64,000 bases of DNA from Pseudomonas viridiflava (GCF_900590755.1 NZ_UUOC01000035.1:181334-245333); one strand, 5' to 3'. Counted from the first letter of the stretch, positions 7,631 through 16,930 are shown. Notes: a model not told the origin generated them from the sequence alone. Made by a program: numbers and translations.

Positions 7631-8582
7631 GTGTACATATCCGTTGCTGTGGTAACGGCTGCTTATGGTTGCGCCCTTACGGCGCCTCACTTTTGAAGCC
7701 CAAAAGTAAGCAAAAGGCTCTTGCCCCACCACTCGGTGCCTCGCCTAGGCTCGGCATGCCCGTAATCCGACATTGATTCGGCGGGCCGCCGCGAAGGGCC
7801 ATCCCTGGCCCAGCGCGGCTAAACCGGCATCCTTGCCGGTTTGCTCGCCGAATCAATGTCGGCTTCCGGCCAGCGTGGTTTTACGGGGCGCCTAAGATCA
7901 AAAGCCAAATCAAAAGCCAAATCAAAAGCGCGCGAGGCGGCCTGAAAGACGGTCTGTTGCGTGAACTTACCGCGCCGGGTCTTATGTGGGAGTCGAGCTT
8001 GCTCGCGAAGAACGATAACGCGGTGTGCCTGATACACCGCCTTCGCAGCCCTCGTAACCTCGGTCAGCTCCTACAGGTCCGGGCTATGCCTGAAAATCCG
8101 CCACCCCTGTAGGAGCTGCCAAAGGCTGCGAAAGCGATTCGCGCTAACAACCGCAGCGCTGATTCGCGAGCTCACATTTCAACTGTAGGAGCGAACTTGT
8201 TCGCGAGGCGATATTCCTCGCAACACAGCTCCAGCGCCTCGCCAACAAGTTGGCTCCAGGGATCCGATACTGCTGTTGATCTGGCCGTTGATCTGGCTGT
8301 TGATCTGGCTTTTGATCTTAAGCGCCCCGTCAAACCACGCTGGCCGGAATTCGACATTGAGGCGGCGGGCAAACCGGCAGGACGCCGGTTTAGCCGCGCT
8401 GGGCCAGGGATGGCCCTTCGCGGCGGCCCGCCGAATCAATGTCGGATTACGGGCATGCCGAGCCTAGGCGAGGGACCGAGTGGTGGGGCAAGAGCGTTTT
8501 GCTTACTTTTGCGCTGTTCAAAAGTGAGGCGCTGTAAGAGCGCAACCATAAGCAGCCGTTACCGCAGCAATGGATATGTACA
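7631..8582. repeat. Composite inverted-arm element, locus B (beta left, alpha right)
   Basis: Second copy. The beta arm runs from GTGTACATATCCGTTG (7631) to about 7960. The alpha arm runs from GGATCC (8260) to CAATGGATATGTAC (8582) and has three GTTGATCTGGCT-type 12-mers. The beta arm contains a perfect 17-bp stem, CCGACATTGATTCGGCG with CGCCGAATCAATGTCGG, enclosing two hairpins. The 5-bp hairpins are GCGCC/GGCGC (left) and GCGCT/AGCGC (right). The core is homologous to the reverse complement of the locus C core. It fills the gap between mltD and the yej operon, and its right end supplies an ATG that lengthens the open frame of the first yej gene artefactually. No gene is called within it. 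Confidence 0.9.
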
Positions 8583-8692
8583 GAAAAAAATGCGCCTCAC
8601 TCCGTCAGCACCCGCACTTAACTCCCCCGCCCTTTTTCCAGTCGATACAAGCTGTTAATGTTACCGACCCAAAAGCCCAAGCCGTCTGGATC

Positions 8693-10522
8693 GTGATACG
8701 TCCCTTCCTGCTCGCCCTAAGCCTGGTCTTGAGCTTTCCCGTCTGCGCAGCCATCAGCGAAAGCCACGGCTATGCGCAGTTTGGCGTGCTCAAGTATCCG
8801 GCCAGTTTTACGCACTTCGACTGGGTCAATCCCGAGGCGCCGAAAGGTGGCACCTTGCGAATGATGGCGTTCGGCACTTTTGACACCCTGAACCCTTACA
8901 CCTTCAAAGGCAGCAGCCCGGTTTCCACCGGCAATTTCCTGCAATACGGCGTCAATGAGCTGAACGAGCCGCTGATGGTCGGTACCGGGCAATACGATCC
9001 TTCCGGCGATGAGCCAACGTCCAGCTACGGCCTGATTGCCCAGAGCGTAGAGTTCAGCGAGGATCGCAGCTGGGTGGTGTTCAACCTGCGGCCCCAGGCC
9101 CGTTTTCACGATGGCAAACCGATCACCGCCTACGACGTCGCCTTCTCCTATCGCACCCTGCTCAAGGATGGCCACCCGCAATACCGCACGGCCTTGCAGG
9201 AAGTGCAACGGGTCGACATCCTCAATCGTCATCGCATTCGCTTTGTGTTCAAGCGCACCGGCAATCCTCTGTTGATCTTGCGACTGGGCGAGTTGCCGGT
9301 GCTGCCGCAGCATTACTGGAAAGACCGGGACTTCAAGGCCACTACCTTCGAGCCGCCACTGGGCAGCGGACCGTACCGCATCACCAAGGTTATGCCCGGT
9401 CGCCAACTGGTGTTCGAGCGGGTCAAGGATTACTGGGGCAAGGACTTGCCGGTCAATCGCGGCAAGTACAACTTCAACCGGGTGGAGGTGGAGTTCTACC
9501 GCGACAGCGACGTAGCCTTCGAAGCTTTCAAGGCCGGTGAATTCGACATCTACATCGAGCATCAGGCCAAGAACTGGTCCACCGGCTACAACTTCCCCGC
9601 CGTGGCCAATGGTCAGGTGATCAAGGCGCAGATCCCGCACAAGATCCCGACCCAGACTCAAGGCCTGTTCATGAACAGCCGCCGCAGTGCCTTCGCCGAC
9701 GTGAGGGTGCGCGAAGCCCTGGGCCTGATGTTCAACTTTGAGTGGACCAACCGCACCCTGTTCAGCGATGCCTATTCGCGGACCATGAGTTACTACCCCA
9801 ACAGCGAATTCTCCGCCACCGGCCTGCCCACAGGCGCCGAATGGCTGATGCTCTCGGCGTATCGCGATCAACTGCCCGCCAGCCTCTTCACCCAGCCATT
9901 TACCGTGTCGAAAACCGACGGCGGCGGCATCCCCCGTGAAACCATGCGCAAAGCCCTGAAGCTGCTCGCCGAAGCTGGCTGGAAGTGGTCGGATCAGCGC
10001 CTGGTGAATGCCGATAACCAACCGTTGCGTTTCGAAATATTGCTGGTCAATCCCAGCCTTGAACGAATCTTCCAGCCGTTTATCGAAGACCTGCGACGCA
10101 TCGGTATCGACGCCGGTCTGCGCACCGTGGACCGCGCCCAGTACAAGCAGCGCCTGGACCAATTCGATTTCGACATGGTGAGCATGACCATGGCGCAAAC
10201 CCTCAGCCCGGGACTTGAGCAATGGCAGTATTTTCATTCCAGTCAGGCCGACATCAAGGGCAGCAAGAATTACGCGGGCATCGCCAATCCGGTAGTGGAC
10301 GGCCTGCTCAATCAACTGCTCGGCGCGCAAACCCGTGACGGGCAAATCGCTGCGGCCCGGGCACTGGATCGCGTCCTGCTGGCGCAGCACTACATGATTC
10401 CCAACTGGTATCTGAACAATCATCGTCTGGCGTACCGCAACCGGTTCGCCATGGTCACCACCCCGCCCTACACCCTGGGGTTGCGCGCGTGGTGGCTCAA
10501 ATCCCTGGAGAAGACCCAATGA
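8693..10522 (+). CDS. ABC transporter periplasmic peptide-binding protein, YejA-like (first paralogue)
   Basis: Extracellular solute-binding protein of family 5 that delivers oligopeptides, or microcin C-like peptides, to the YejBEF importer. Starting at the GTG of MIRPFLLALSLVLSF gives a Sec signal ending PVCAA and a 609-residue protein, near the size of E. coli YejA. Family features include FTHFDWVNPEAPKGGTLR, ARFHDGKPITAYDVAFSY, LGSGPYRI and YDFDMV-like segments near the C-terminus. The frame is open back to 8570, but those 41 residues derive partly from repeat locus B and would bury the signal peptide. The ribosome binding site is weak. The stop overlaps the next start (ATGA). Confidence 0.9.
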   Translation: MIRPFLLALSLVLSFPVCAAISESHGYAQFGVLKYPASFTHFDWVNPEAPKGGTLRMMAFGTFDTLNPYTFKGSSPVSTGNFLQYGVNELNEPLMVGTGQYDPSGDEPTSSYGLIAQSVEFSEDRSWVVFNLRPQARFHDGKPITAYDVAFSYRTLLKDGHPQYRTALQEVQRVDILNRHRIRFVFKRTGNPLLILRLGELPVLPQHYWKDRDFKATTFEPPLGSGPYRITKVMPGRQLVFERVKDYWGKDLPVNRGKYNFNRVEVEFYRDSDVAFEAFKAGEFDIYIEHQAKNWSTGYNFPAVANGQVIKAQIPHKIPTQTQGLFMNSRRSAFADVRVREALGLMFNFEWTNRTLFSDAYSRTMSYYPNSEFSATGLPTGAEWLMLSAYRDQLPASLFTQPFTVSKTDGGGIPRETMRKALKLLAEAGWKWSDQRLVNADNQPLRFEILLVNPSLERIFQPFIEDLRRIGIDAGLRTVDRAQYKQRLDQFDFDMVSMTMAQTLSPGLEQWQYFHSSQADIKGSKNYAGIANPVVDGLLNQLLGAQTRDGQIAAARALDRVLLAQHYMIPNWYLNNHRLAYRNRFAMVTTPPYTLGLRAWWLKSLEKTQ

Positions 10523-12390
10523 CCGTTTTGCGTTCCCTGCTCATGCAGGCTGGCGGCCTCTTCCTTGCCGGGCTGGCCTGTACCGCTCAAGCGGCGCCAC
10601 AGCACGCCGTGACCATGTACGACGAAGCGCCCAAGTACCCGGCCAACTTCAAACACTTCGATTACGTTAACCCCGATGCGCCCAAGGGCGGGCTGTTTCG
10701 CCAGGCCGGGTTCGGCAGTTTTGACAGCCTCAACCCGTTCATCAACAAAGGCACGCCCGCCGATGACCTCGGCCTGGTCTTCGACACACTGGCCCGCTCC
10801 AGCCTCGACGAGCCGATGACTGAATACGGCCTGATCGCCAGCAAGATCGAAAAAGCCCCGGACAATACCTGGGTGCGGTTCTACCTGCGCCCCGAAGCGC
10901 GCTTCCATGACGGCCACCCGATCAGGGCCGAAGACGTTGAGTTCTCGTTCAATACCCTGATCAAAGACGGCGCACCGATGTACCGCGCTTATTACGCAGG
11001 CGTCGACAAGGTGGTGGTCGAGGATCCGCTGCGGGTTCTGTTCAAGTTCAAGGACAACCAGAGCCGGGAGATGCCGTTGATCCTCGGCCAACTGCCGGTG
11101 TTGCCCAAACACTTCTGGGCCAACCGCGAATTCACCAAGGGCAACCTCGAATTCCCGCTGGGTAGCGGCCCCTATAAGGTCGCCGAGGTAAAAGCCGGCC
11201 GCTCGGTGCGCTACGAGCGGGTCAAGGACTACTGGGGCAAAGACCTGCCGATCAATCGCGGGCAGTACAACTTCGATGCCATGACCTACGACTACTATCG
11301 CGACTTCGATGTCGCTTTGCAGGCGGGCAAGGCCGGGCAGTTCGACTACTGGCTGGAAACCAGCGCAAAGAACTGGGCCACCGCTTACGACACCCCCGCC
11401 GTGCGTGAAGGCCGACTGATCAAGGAAGAGCTGCCCAACGGCAACCCGCAAGGCATGCAGGGTTTCGTGATGAACCTGCGTCGCCCGGTGTTTCAGGACC
11501 CGAAAGTCCGTGAAGCCCTGACCCTGCTGCTGGACTTCGAATGGACCAACAAACAGCTGTTCAATGGCTCCTACAGCCGGACCAAGAGTTATTTCGACAA
11601 CTCGGAAATGGCCTCCAGCGGCCTGCCGTCGGCCAATGAACTGAAAATCCTCGAACCTCTGCGCGGCAAGATCCCCGAGCAGGTATTCAACGAAGAATTC
11701 AAACTGCCGGTCAGCGACGGCAGCGGCATGATCCGCCCGCAATTGCGACGCGCCTTCCAGCTGCTGCAAGAAGCAGGCTGGACCGTCAAGAACGACAAAA
11801 TGAGCGATGCCCAGGGTAACCCGATGAAACTGGAGTTCCTGCTGGCCCAGACTCAGTTCGAACGCATCCTCCTGCCCTACAAGCGCAACCTCAACGACCT
11901 GGGCATCGAACTGACCATCCGCCGGGTGGACACCGCCGAATACGTCAACCGCCTGCGCTCCCGGGACTACGACATGATCGTCAGCAGCTTTCCCCAGTCC
12001 AGCTCGCCGGGTAACGAACAGCGCGAGTACTTTCACTCGGTCAGCGCCGACCGCACCGGCAGCCGCAATTTCATGGGCCTCAAAGACCCCGCAGTGGACA
12101 CCCTGGTGGACGGTCTGATCAACGCCAACTCCCGACAGGACCTGGTCGACCACGCCCGAGCGCTGGATCGCGTGCTGCTCTGGGGTTTCTACGTGCTGCC
12201 GAACTGGCACATCAAGACCTGGCGCGTCGCCTATTGGGACCACATTGGTCACCCAGGGGTAAGAGCCCTGTCGGACATCGGCCTCAGCAGTTGGTGGTAC
12301 AAGCCTGACGCCCATCCGGCGCCACCAGTGCAACAGGCTCAGCAGCCTGACTCCACGCCTGGCTCCCTGCCTGCAAGCGCGGAGCAATAA
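10519..12390 (+). CDS. yejA: ABC transporter periplasmic peptide-binding protein, YejA-like (second paralogue)
   Basis: A second SBP_bac_5 protein of 623 residues, clearly paralogous to its upstream neighbour: shared blocks include NFKHFDYVNPDAPKGG, ARFHDGHPI, LPVLPKHFWANREF, LGSGPYKV and VKDYWGKDLPINRGQYNF. The signal peptide ends LACTAQAA. The C-terminus has an extra proline/glutamine tail (APPVQQAQQPDSTPGS). The start is set by ATGA overlap with the previous stop. Having two binding proteins feed one YejBEF suggests broadened or split substrate range; which one corresponds to E. coli YejA is not decided by sequence alone. Confidence 0.92.
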   Translation: MTVLRSLLMQAGGLFLAGLACTAQAAPQHAVTMYDEAPKYPANFKHFDYVNPDAPKGGLFRQAGFGSFDSLNPFINKGTPADDLGLVFDTLARSSLDEPMTEYGLIASKIEKAPDNTWVRFYLRPEARFHDGHPIRAEDVEFSFNTLIKDGAPMYRAYYAGVDKVVVEDPLRVLFKFKDNQSREMPLILGQLPVLPKHFWANREFTKGNLEFPLGSGPYKVAEVKAGRSVRYERVKDYWGKDLPINRGQYNFDAMTYDYYRDFDVALQAGKAGQFDYWLETSAKNWATAYDTPAVREGRLIKEELPNGNPQGMQGFVMNLRRPVFQDPKVREALTLLLDFEWTNKQLFNGSYSRTKSYFDNSEMASSGLPSANELKILEPLRGKIPEQVFNEEFKLPVSDGSGMIRPQLRRAFQLLQEAGWTVKNDKMSDAQGNPMKLEFLLAQTQFERILLPYKRNLNDLGIELTIRRVDTAEYVNRLRSRDYDMIVSSFPQSSSPGNEQREYFHSVSADRTGSRNFMGLKDPAVDTLVDGLINANSRQDLVDHARALDRVLLWGFYVLPNWHIKTWRVAYWDHIGHPGVRALSDIGLSSWWYKPDAHPAPPVQQAQQPDSTPGSLPASAEQ

Positions 12391-12391
12391 G

Positions 12392-13465
12392 ATGTTGGCT
12401 TATATCTTCCGGCGCTTGCTGCTGATTATCCCGACCCTGTTCGGCATTCTGCTGATCAACTTCGTCATCATCCAGGCGGCCCCCGGCGGGCCGGTGGAAC
12501 AGATGATCGCCAAACTCGAAGGCTTCGACGGCGCGACCAGCCGCATTGCAGGGGGCGGCGCCGAAGTCTCGGTGGCGGGCTCCAACTATCGCGGCGCCCA
12601 GGGGCTGGACCCGGCGCTGGTCAAAGAAATCGAGAAGATGTACGGCTTCGACAAGTCGGCCCCGGAACGCCTGTGGATCATGGTCAAAAACTACTCGCAC
12701 CTGGACTTCGGCGACAGTTTCTTCCGTGATGCGAAAGTCATCGACCTGATCGTCGAGAAGATGCCGGTGTCCATTTCCCTCGGGTTATGGAGCACGCTGA
12801 TCATGTACCTGGTGTCGATCCCGCTGGGCATCGCCAAAGCGACCCGCCACGGCAGCCACTTCGATGTCTGGACCAGCTCGGCGATCATCGTCGGCTATGC
12901 CATCCCGGCGTTTCTGTTCGCGATCCTGTTGATCGTGATGTTTGCCGGTGGCAGCTATTTCGACTGGTTCCCGCTGCGTGGCCTGAGCTCGAACAACTTT
13001 GATGAGCTGAGCCTGGGCGGCAAGATTCTCGATTACTTCTGGCACCTGGTCTTGCCCGTCACGGCACTGGTGATCGGCAACTTCGCCACCATGACCCTGC
13101 TGACAAAAAACAGCTTTCTCGATGAAATCGGCAAGCAATACGTGATCACCGCCAAGGCCAAGGGCCTGAGCAATCGCGCCGTGCTGTACGGCCATGTGTT
13201 TCGTAACGCGATGCTGTTGGTGATTGCCGGTTTCCCTTCGGCGTTTATCGGTATTTTCTTTACCGGCTCGCTGCTGGTGGAAGTGATCTTTTCTCTGGAC
13301 GGTCTGGGCCTGATGAGTTTCGAGGCGGCGATCAACCGCGACTATCCCGTGGTGTTCGGCACGCTGTTTATCTTCACCCTGCTGGGGCTGGTGGTGAAAC
13401 TGATCGGGGACATCACTTACACGCTGGTGGACCCGCGCATCGACTTCGAAAGCAGGAAACATTGA
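12392..13465 (+). CDS. yejB: ABC transporter permease YejB
   Basis: Inner-membrane permease of the Yej importer, 357 residues. The N-terminal FRRLLLIIPTLFGILLINF helix and the following APGGPVEQM motif are typical of OppB/DppB permeases. A long periplasmic loop follows, then five more predicted helices. The EAA-like cytoplasmic loop that docks the ATPase is seen as TAKAKGLSNRAVLYGHVFRNA. The ATG lies one base after the stop of the second binding protein; its own stop is one base before the yejE start. Transcribed as part of the yej operon. Confidence 0.95.
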   Translation: MLAYIFRRLLLIIPTLFGILLINFVIIQAAPGGPVEQMIAKLEGFDGATSRIAGGGAEVSVAGSNYRGAQGLDPALVKEIEKMYGFDKSAPERLWIMVKNYSHLDFGDSFFRDAKVIDLIVEKMPVSISLGLWSTLIMYLVSIPLGIAKATRHGSHFDVWTSSAIIVGYAIPAFLFAILLIVMFAGGSYFDWFPLRGLSSNNFDELSLGGKILDYFWHLVLPVTALVIGNFATMTLLTKNSFLDEIGKQYVITAKAKGLSNRAVLYGHVFRNAMLLVIAGFPSAFIGIFFTGSLLVEVIFSLDGLGLMSFEAAINRDYPVVFGTLFIFTLLGLVVKLIGDITYTLVDPRIDFESRKH

Positions 13466-13466
13466 T

Positions 13467-14486
13467 ATGAAGTTGTCTCCTCTGAATCGACGCCGCTTCG
13501 AGCGCTTCAAGGCCAACAAACGCGGCTGGTGGTCGCTGTGGCTGTTTCTGATCCTGTTCGGCCTGAGCCTGGGCGCGGAGCTGATCGCCAACGACAAACC
13601 ACTGGCCGTGCGTTACGACGGCAGCTGGTATTTCCCGGTGTTCGAACGCTATCCAGAAACCACCTTTGGCGGGGAATTCCCCCTGGAAGCCAACTACAAG
13701 AGCCCGTACATCAAGGAACTGCTGGCCGCCAAAGACGGTTGGACCCTATGGGCGCCGATCCCCTTCAGCTACCAGAGCATCAATTACGACCTGAAAGTCC
13801 CGGCCCCTGCCCCGCCTTCCTCGGAAAACCTGCTGGGTACCGACGATCAGGGCCGTGACGTGCTGGCCCGGGTAATTTACGGCTTCCGGGTTTCGGTGTT
13901 GTTCGCCCTGACCCTGACCATTCTCAGCTCGATCATTGGCGTGGTCGCCGGTGCCTTGCAGGGTTTCTATGGCGGCTGGGTTGACTTGCTCGGCCAGCGC
14001 TTTCTGGAAATCTGGTCCGGGCTGCCGGTGCTGTATTTGCTGATTATTCTGGCCAGTTTCGTGCAGCCCAATTTCTGGTGGCTGCTGGGCATCATGCTGC
14101 TGTTTTCCTGGATGAGTCTGGTGGACGTGGTGCGCGCCGAGTTCCTGCGTGGCCGCAATCTCGAATACGTGCGTGCAGCGCGGGCTCTGGGCATGGAAAA
14201 CGGCGCAATCATGTTCCGCCACATCCTGCCCAACGCCATGGTCTCGACCATGACCTTCATGCCATTCATCCTGACCGGCGCCATCGGCACCCTGACCGCG
14301 CTGGACTTCCTCGGCTTCGGCTTGCCGGCTGGCTCGCCGTCTCTTGGCGAACTGGTCGCACAAGGCAAATCCAATCTGCAGGCACCCTGGCTGGGCATTA
14401 GCGCGTTCGCCGTACTGGCCGTGATGCTCAGTCTGCTGGTGTTCATCGGTGAATCCGCCCGCGACGCTTTCGACCCAAGGAAATGA
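13467..14486 (+). CDS. yejE: ABC transporter permease YejE
   Basis: Second permease of the Yej system, 339 residues. It starts with a basic cytoplasmic segment (NRRRFERFKANKRGWWSL), then a first helix, a long periplasmic loop containing YPETTFGGEFP, and five further helices. The OppC-type LGTDDQGRDVLARVIYG motif precedes the second helix. The EAA loop is VRAARALGMENGAIMFRHIL. It should pair with YejB to form the translocation pore. Spaced one base after yejB and one base before the yejF start codon, in a tight operon. Confidence 0.95.
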   Translation: MKLSPLNRRRFERFKANKRGWWSLWLFLILFGLSLGAELIANDKPLAVRYDGSWYFPVFERYPETTFGGEFPLEANYKSPYIKELLAAKDGWTLWAPIPFSYQSINYDLKVPAPAPPSSENLLGTDDQGRDVLARVIYGFRVSVLFALTLTILSSIIGVVAGALQGFYGGWVDLLGQRFLEIWSGLPVLYLLIILASFVQPNFWWLLGIMLLFSWMSLVDVVRAEFLRGRNLEYVRAARALGMENGAIMFRHILPNAMVSTMTFMPFILTGAIGTLTALDFLGFGLPAGSPSLGELVAQGKSNLQAPWLGISAFAVLAVMLSLLVFIGESARDAFDPRK

Positions 14487-14487
14487 C

Positions 14488-16098
14488 ATGAACCAGGACA
14501 ATCTGATCGAGATCCGCGATCTGGCCGTCGAGTTCGTCTCCGGCGAAGACTGCCAGCGGGTGGTGGAAAACATCAGCTTCGATATTCGTCGCGGGGAAAC
14601 CCTGGCACTGGTGGGCGAAAGCGGTTCGGGCAAATCCGTCACTGCGCACTCGATCCTGCGCCTGCTGCCTTACCCATTGGCACGTCACCCCAGCGGCACG
14701 ATCCACTATGCCGGGCAGGATCTGCTGACCCTGAGCGAGAAAAAACTGCAGGGCATCCGCGGCAATCGCATCGCGATGATCTTTCAGGAGCCGATGACCT
14801 CGCTCAACCCGCTGCAATCCATCGAAAAACAGATCAACGAAGTGCTCGGCCTGCACAAAGGGCTGACCGGCAAGGACGCCACACGCCGCACGCTAGAGCT
14901 GCTGGAACTGGTTGGCATTCCCGAACCAGTCAAACGCCTCAAGGCCTTGCCACACGAGCTATCAGGAGGCCAGCGGCAGCGGGTAATGATTGCCATGGCG
15001 CTCGCCAACGAGCCGGAGTTGTTGATCGCCGACGAACCGACCACTGCACTGGACGTCACCGTGCAGCTGAAAATCCTCGAATTGCTCAAGGATTTACAGG
15101 CACGACTGGGCATGGCGTTGCTGTTGATCAGCCACGATTTGAACGTTGTGAAGCAAATAGCCAACCGCGTATGTGTCATGCAGCGCGGTTGCATCGTCGA
15201 ACAAGCGTCTTGTGACGAACTGTTTCGTTCGCCGCAGCATCCGTACACCAAAGTTCTGCTTGGCGCAGAGCCTAGCGGTGGGCCTTCGCCCAACGCTGCG
15301 GGCGCGCCGCTGCTGGAAGTGGACGATCTGCGGGTCTGGTTTCCGATCAAGAAAGGTCTGTTCAAAAAGACCGTCGATCACGTCAAGGCTGTGGACGGCA
15401 TCCACTTCAGTCTGCCCAAAGGGCAGACGCTGGGGATTGTCGGCGAAAGCGGTTCTGGCAAATCGACATTGGGTCTGGCGATACTTCGGCTGATTGGTAG
15501 CCAGGGGGCCATACGTTTCCAGGGTGAAACGCTAGACTGCCTGTCTCAGCAACAGATTCGTCCGTTGCGGCGGCAGATGCAGGTGGTGTTCCAGGACCCG
15601 TTTGGCAGCCTCAGCCCACGGATGTCGGTGAGTGAAATCGTGGGCGAAGGCTTGCGCATTCATCGCATGGGCACGGCACACGAGCAGGAAATGGCCATTA
15701 TCGAAGCACTCCGAGAGGTAGGACTGGATCCGGAAACCCGGCACCGCTACCCTCACGAGTTCTCCGGCGGGCAACGGCAGAGAATCGCCATTGCCCGGGC
15801 GCTGGTATTGAAACCGGCACTGATTCTGCTGGACGAGCCGACTTCGGCCCTCGACCGGACAGTTCAGCGCCAGGTAGTGGAGCTGCTGCGTTCACTGCAA
15901 ACCAAGTACAACCTGACGTATTTGTTCATCAGCCATGACCTGGCTGTCGTCAAGGCGCTGAGCCACCAGCTGATGGTGGTCAAGCAAGGCCAAGTGGTCG
16001 AACAGGGTGACGCGCAAGCCATATTTGCCGCACCGCAACATCCTTATACACAGCAGCTGCTGGAAGCCGCCTTTTTGGCACCAGTAGCTGTCGATTAA
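14488..16098 (+). CDS. yejF: ABC transporter ATP-binding protein YejF (two fused ATPase domains)
   Basis: Energises the Yej importer. The 536-residue protein has two complete nucleotide-binding domains. The first has Walker A GESGSGKS, signature LSGGQRQRVMIAMAL and Walker B LLIADEPTTALD. The second repeats GESGSGKS, FSGGQRQRIAIARAL and LILLDEPTSALD. Each is followed by the H-loop ISHDL and an OppD/F-type C-terminal extension (QHPYTKVLL and QHPYTQQLL). I start at MNQDNLIEI, preceded by AAGGAAA, rather than the longer upstream frame that overlaps yejE. fabI follows 18 bases later. Confidence 0.96.
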   Translation: MNQDNLIEIRDLAVEFVSGEDCQRVVENISFDIRRGETLALVGESGSGKSVTAHSILRLLPYPLARHPSGTIHYAGQDLLTLSEKKLQGIRGNRIAMIFQEPMTSLNPLQSIEKQINEVLGLHKGLTGKDATRRTLELLELVGIPEPVKRLKALPHELSGGQRQRVMIAMALANEPELLIADEPTTALDVTVQLKILELLKDLQARLGMALLLISHDLNVVKQIANRVCVMQRGCIVEQASCDELFRSPQHPYTKVLLGAEPSGGPSPNAAGAPLLEVDDLRVWFPIKKGLFKKTVDHVKAVDGIHFSLPKGQTLGIVGESGSGKSTLGLAILRLIGSQGAIRFQGETLDCLSQQQIRPLRRQMQVVFQDPFGSLSPRMSVSEIVGEGLRIHRMGTAHEQEMAIIEALREVGLDPETRHRYPHEFSGGQRQRIAIARALVLKPALILLDEPTSALDRTVQRQVVELLRSLQTKYNLTYLFISHDLAVVKALSHQLMVVKQGQVVEQGDAQAIFAAPQHPYTQQLLEAAFLAPVAVD

Positions 16099-16116
16099 CC
16101 TGAAGAGGAACAACAC

Positions 16117-16911
16117 ATGGGTTTTCTCGCCGGTAAGCGCGTCCTGATCGTCGGTGTCGCTAGCAAACTGTCCATCGCATCCGGTATTGCTGCCGCCATG
16201 CATCGCGAAGGTGCAGAGCTTGCTTTCACCTATCAGAACGACAAACTCAAAGGTCGCGTCGAAGAATTCGCCGCTGGCTGGGGCTCGGGCCCTGAGCTGT
16301 GCTTCCCTTGTGACGTGGCAAGCGACGAAGAAATCGCCAAGGTCTTCGAAGACCTGAGCAAGAAGTGGGACGGCCTGGACGTGATCGTTCACTCCGTTGG
16401 CTTCGCCCCTGGCGATCAACTGGATGGCGACTTCACCGAAGCCACCACCCGTGACGGTTTCCGCATCGCTCACGACATCAGCGCCTACAGCTTCGTGGCT
16501 CTGGCCAAGGCTGGTCGCGAAATGATGAAAGGCCGCAATGGCAGCCTGCTGACCCTGTCGTACCTGGGCGCCGAGCGCACCATGCCTAACTACAACGTGA
16601 TGGGCATGGCCAAGGCCAGTCTGGAAGCGGGCGTACGTTATCTGGCGGGCAGCCTTGGCCCGGAAGGCACTCGCGTGAACGCTGTATCGGCTGGTCCGAT
16701 CCGCACTCTCGCAGCTTCCGGTATCAAGAACTTCCGCAAGATGCTGGCCGCCAACGAGGCGCAGACTCCACTGCGTCGTAACGTGACCATTGATGAAGTC
16801 GGCAACGCTGGCGCGTTCCTGTGCTCGGACCTGGCGTCCGGTATCAGCGGCGAAATCATGTACGTGGATGGTGGTTTCAACACTACTGCGATGGGTAACA
16901 TCGAAGAGTAA
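16117..16911 (+). CDS. fabI: Enoyl-[acyl-carrier-protein] reductase (NADH)
   Basis: Catalyses the last reduction of each fatty-acid elongation cycle, converting trans-2-enoyl-ACP to acyl-ACP; the classical triclosan target. The 264-residue protein has the SDR-type nucleotide loop GVASKLSIASGIAAAMHREG, and the FabI Tyr-x6-Lys catalytic pair in NYNVMGMAKASLEAG. The C-terminal GEIMYVDGGFNTTAMG is characteristic. GAAGAGGAA is a strong ribosome binding site. It closely follows yejF, a conserved arrangement in Pseudomonas, and may be co-transcribed, though the strong site and essential role suggest its own promoter too. A rho-independent terminator follows. Confidence 0.97.
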   Translation: MGFLAGKRVLIVGVASKLSIASGIAAAMHREGAELAFTYQNDKLKGRVEEFAAGWGSGPELCFPCDVASDEEIAKVFEDLSKKWDGLDVIVHSVGFAPGDQLDGDFTEATTRDGFRIAHDISAYSFVALAKAGREMMKGRNGSLLTLSYLGAERTMPNYNVMGMAKASLEAGVRYLAGSLGPEGTRVNAVSAGPIRTLAASGIKNFRKMLAANEAQTPLRRNVTIDEVGNAGAFLCSDLASGISGEIMYVDGGFNTTAMGNIEE

Positions 16912-16930
16912 TCTTCTGAGGTTGTATCGC

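Noticed and set aside
7980..8260. A CRISPR-like look to the spaced palindromes in the cores
   Set aside because: The repeats are REP half-sites of varied length and orientation, without constant spacers, and there are no cas genes.
8717..12387. Long antisense frames (600 and 639 codons) opposite the two YejA-like genes
   Set aside because: Same codon-bias effect; no ribosome site or domain, and the sense genes are certain.
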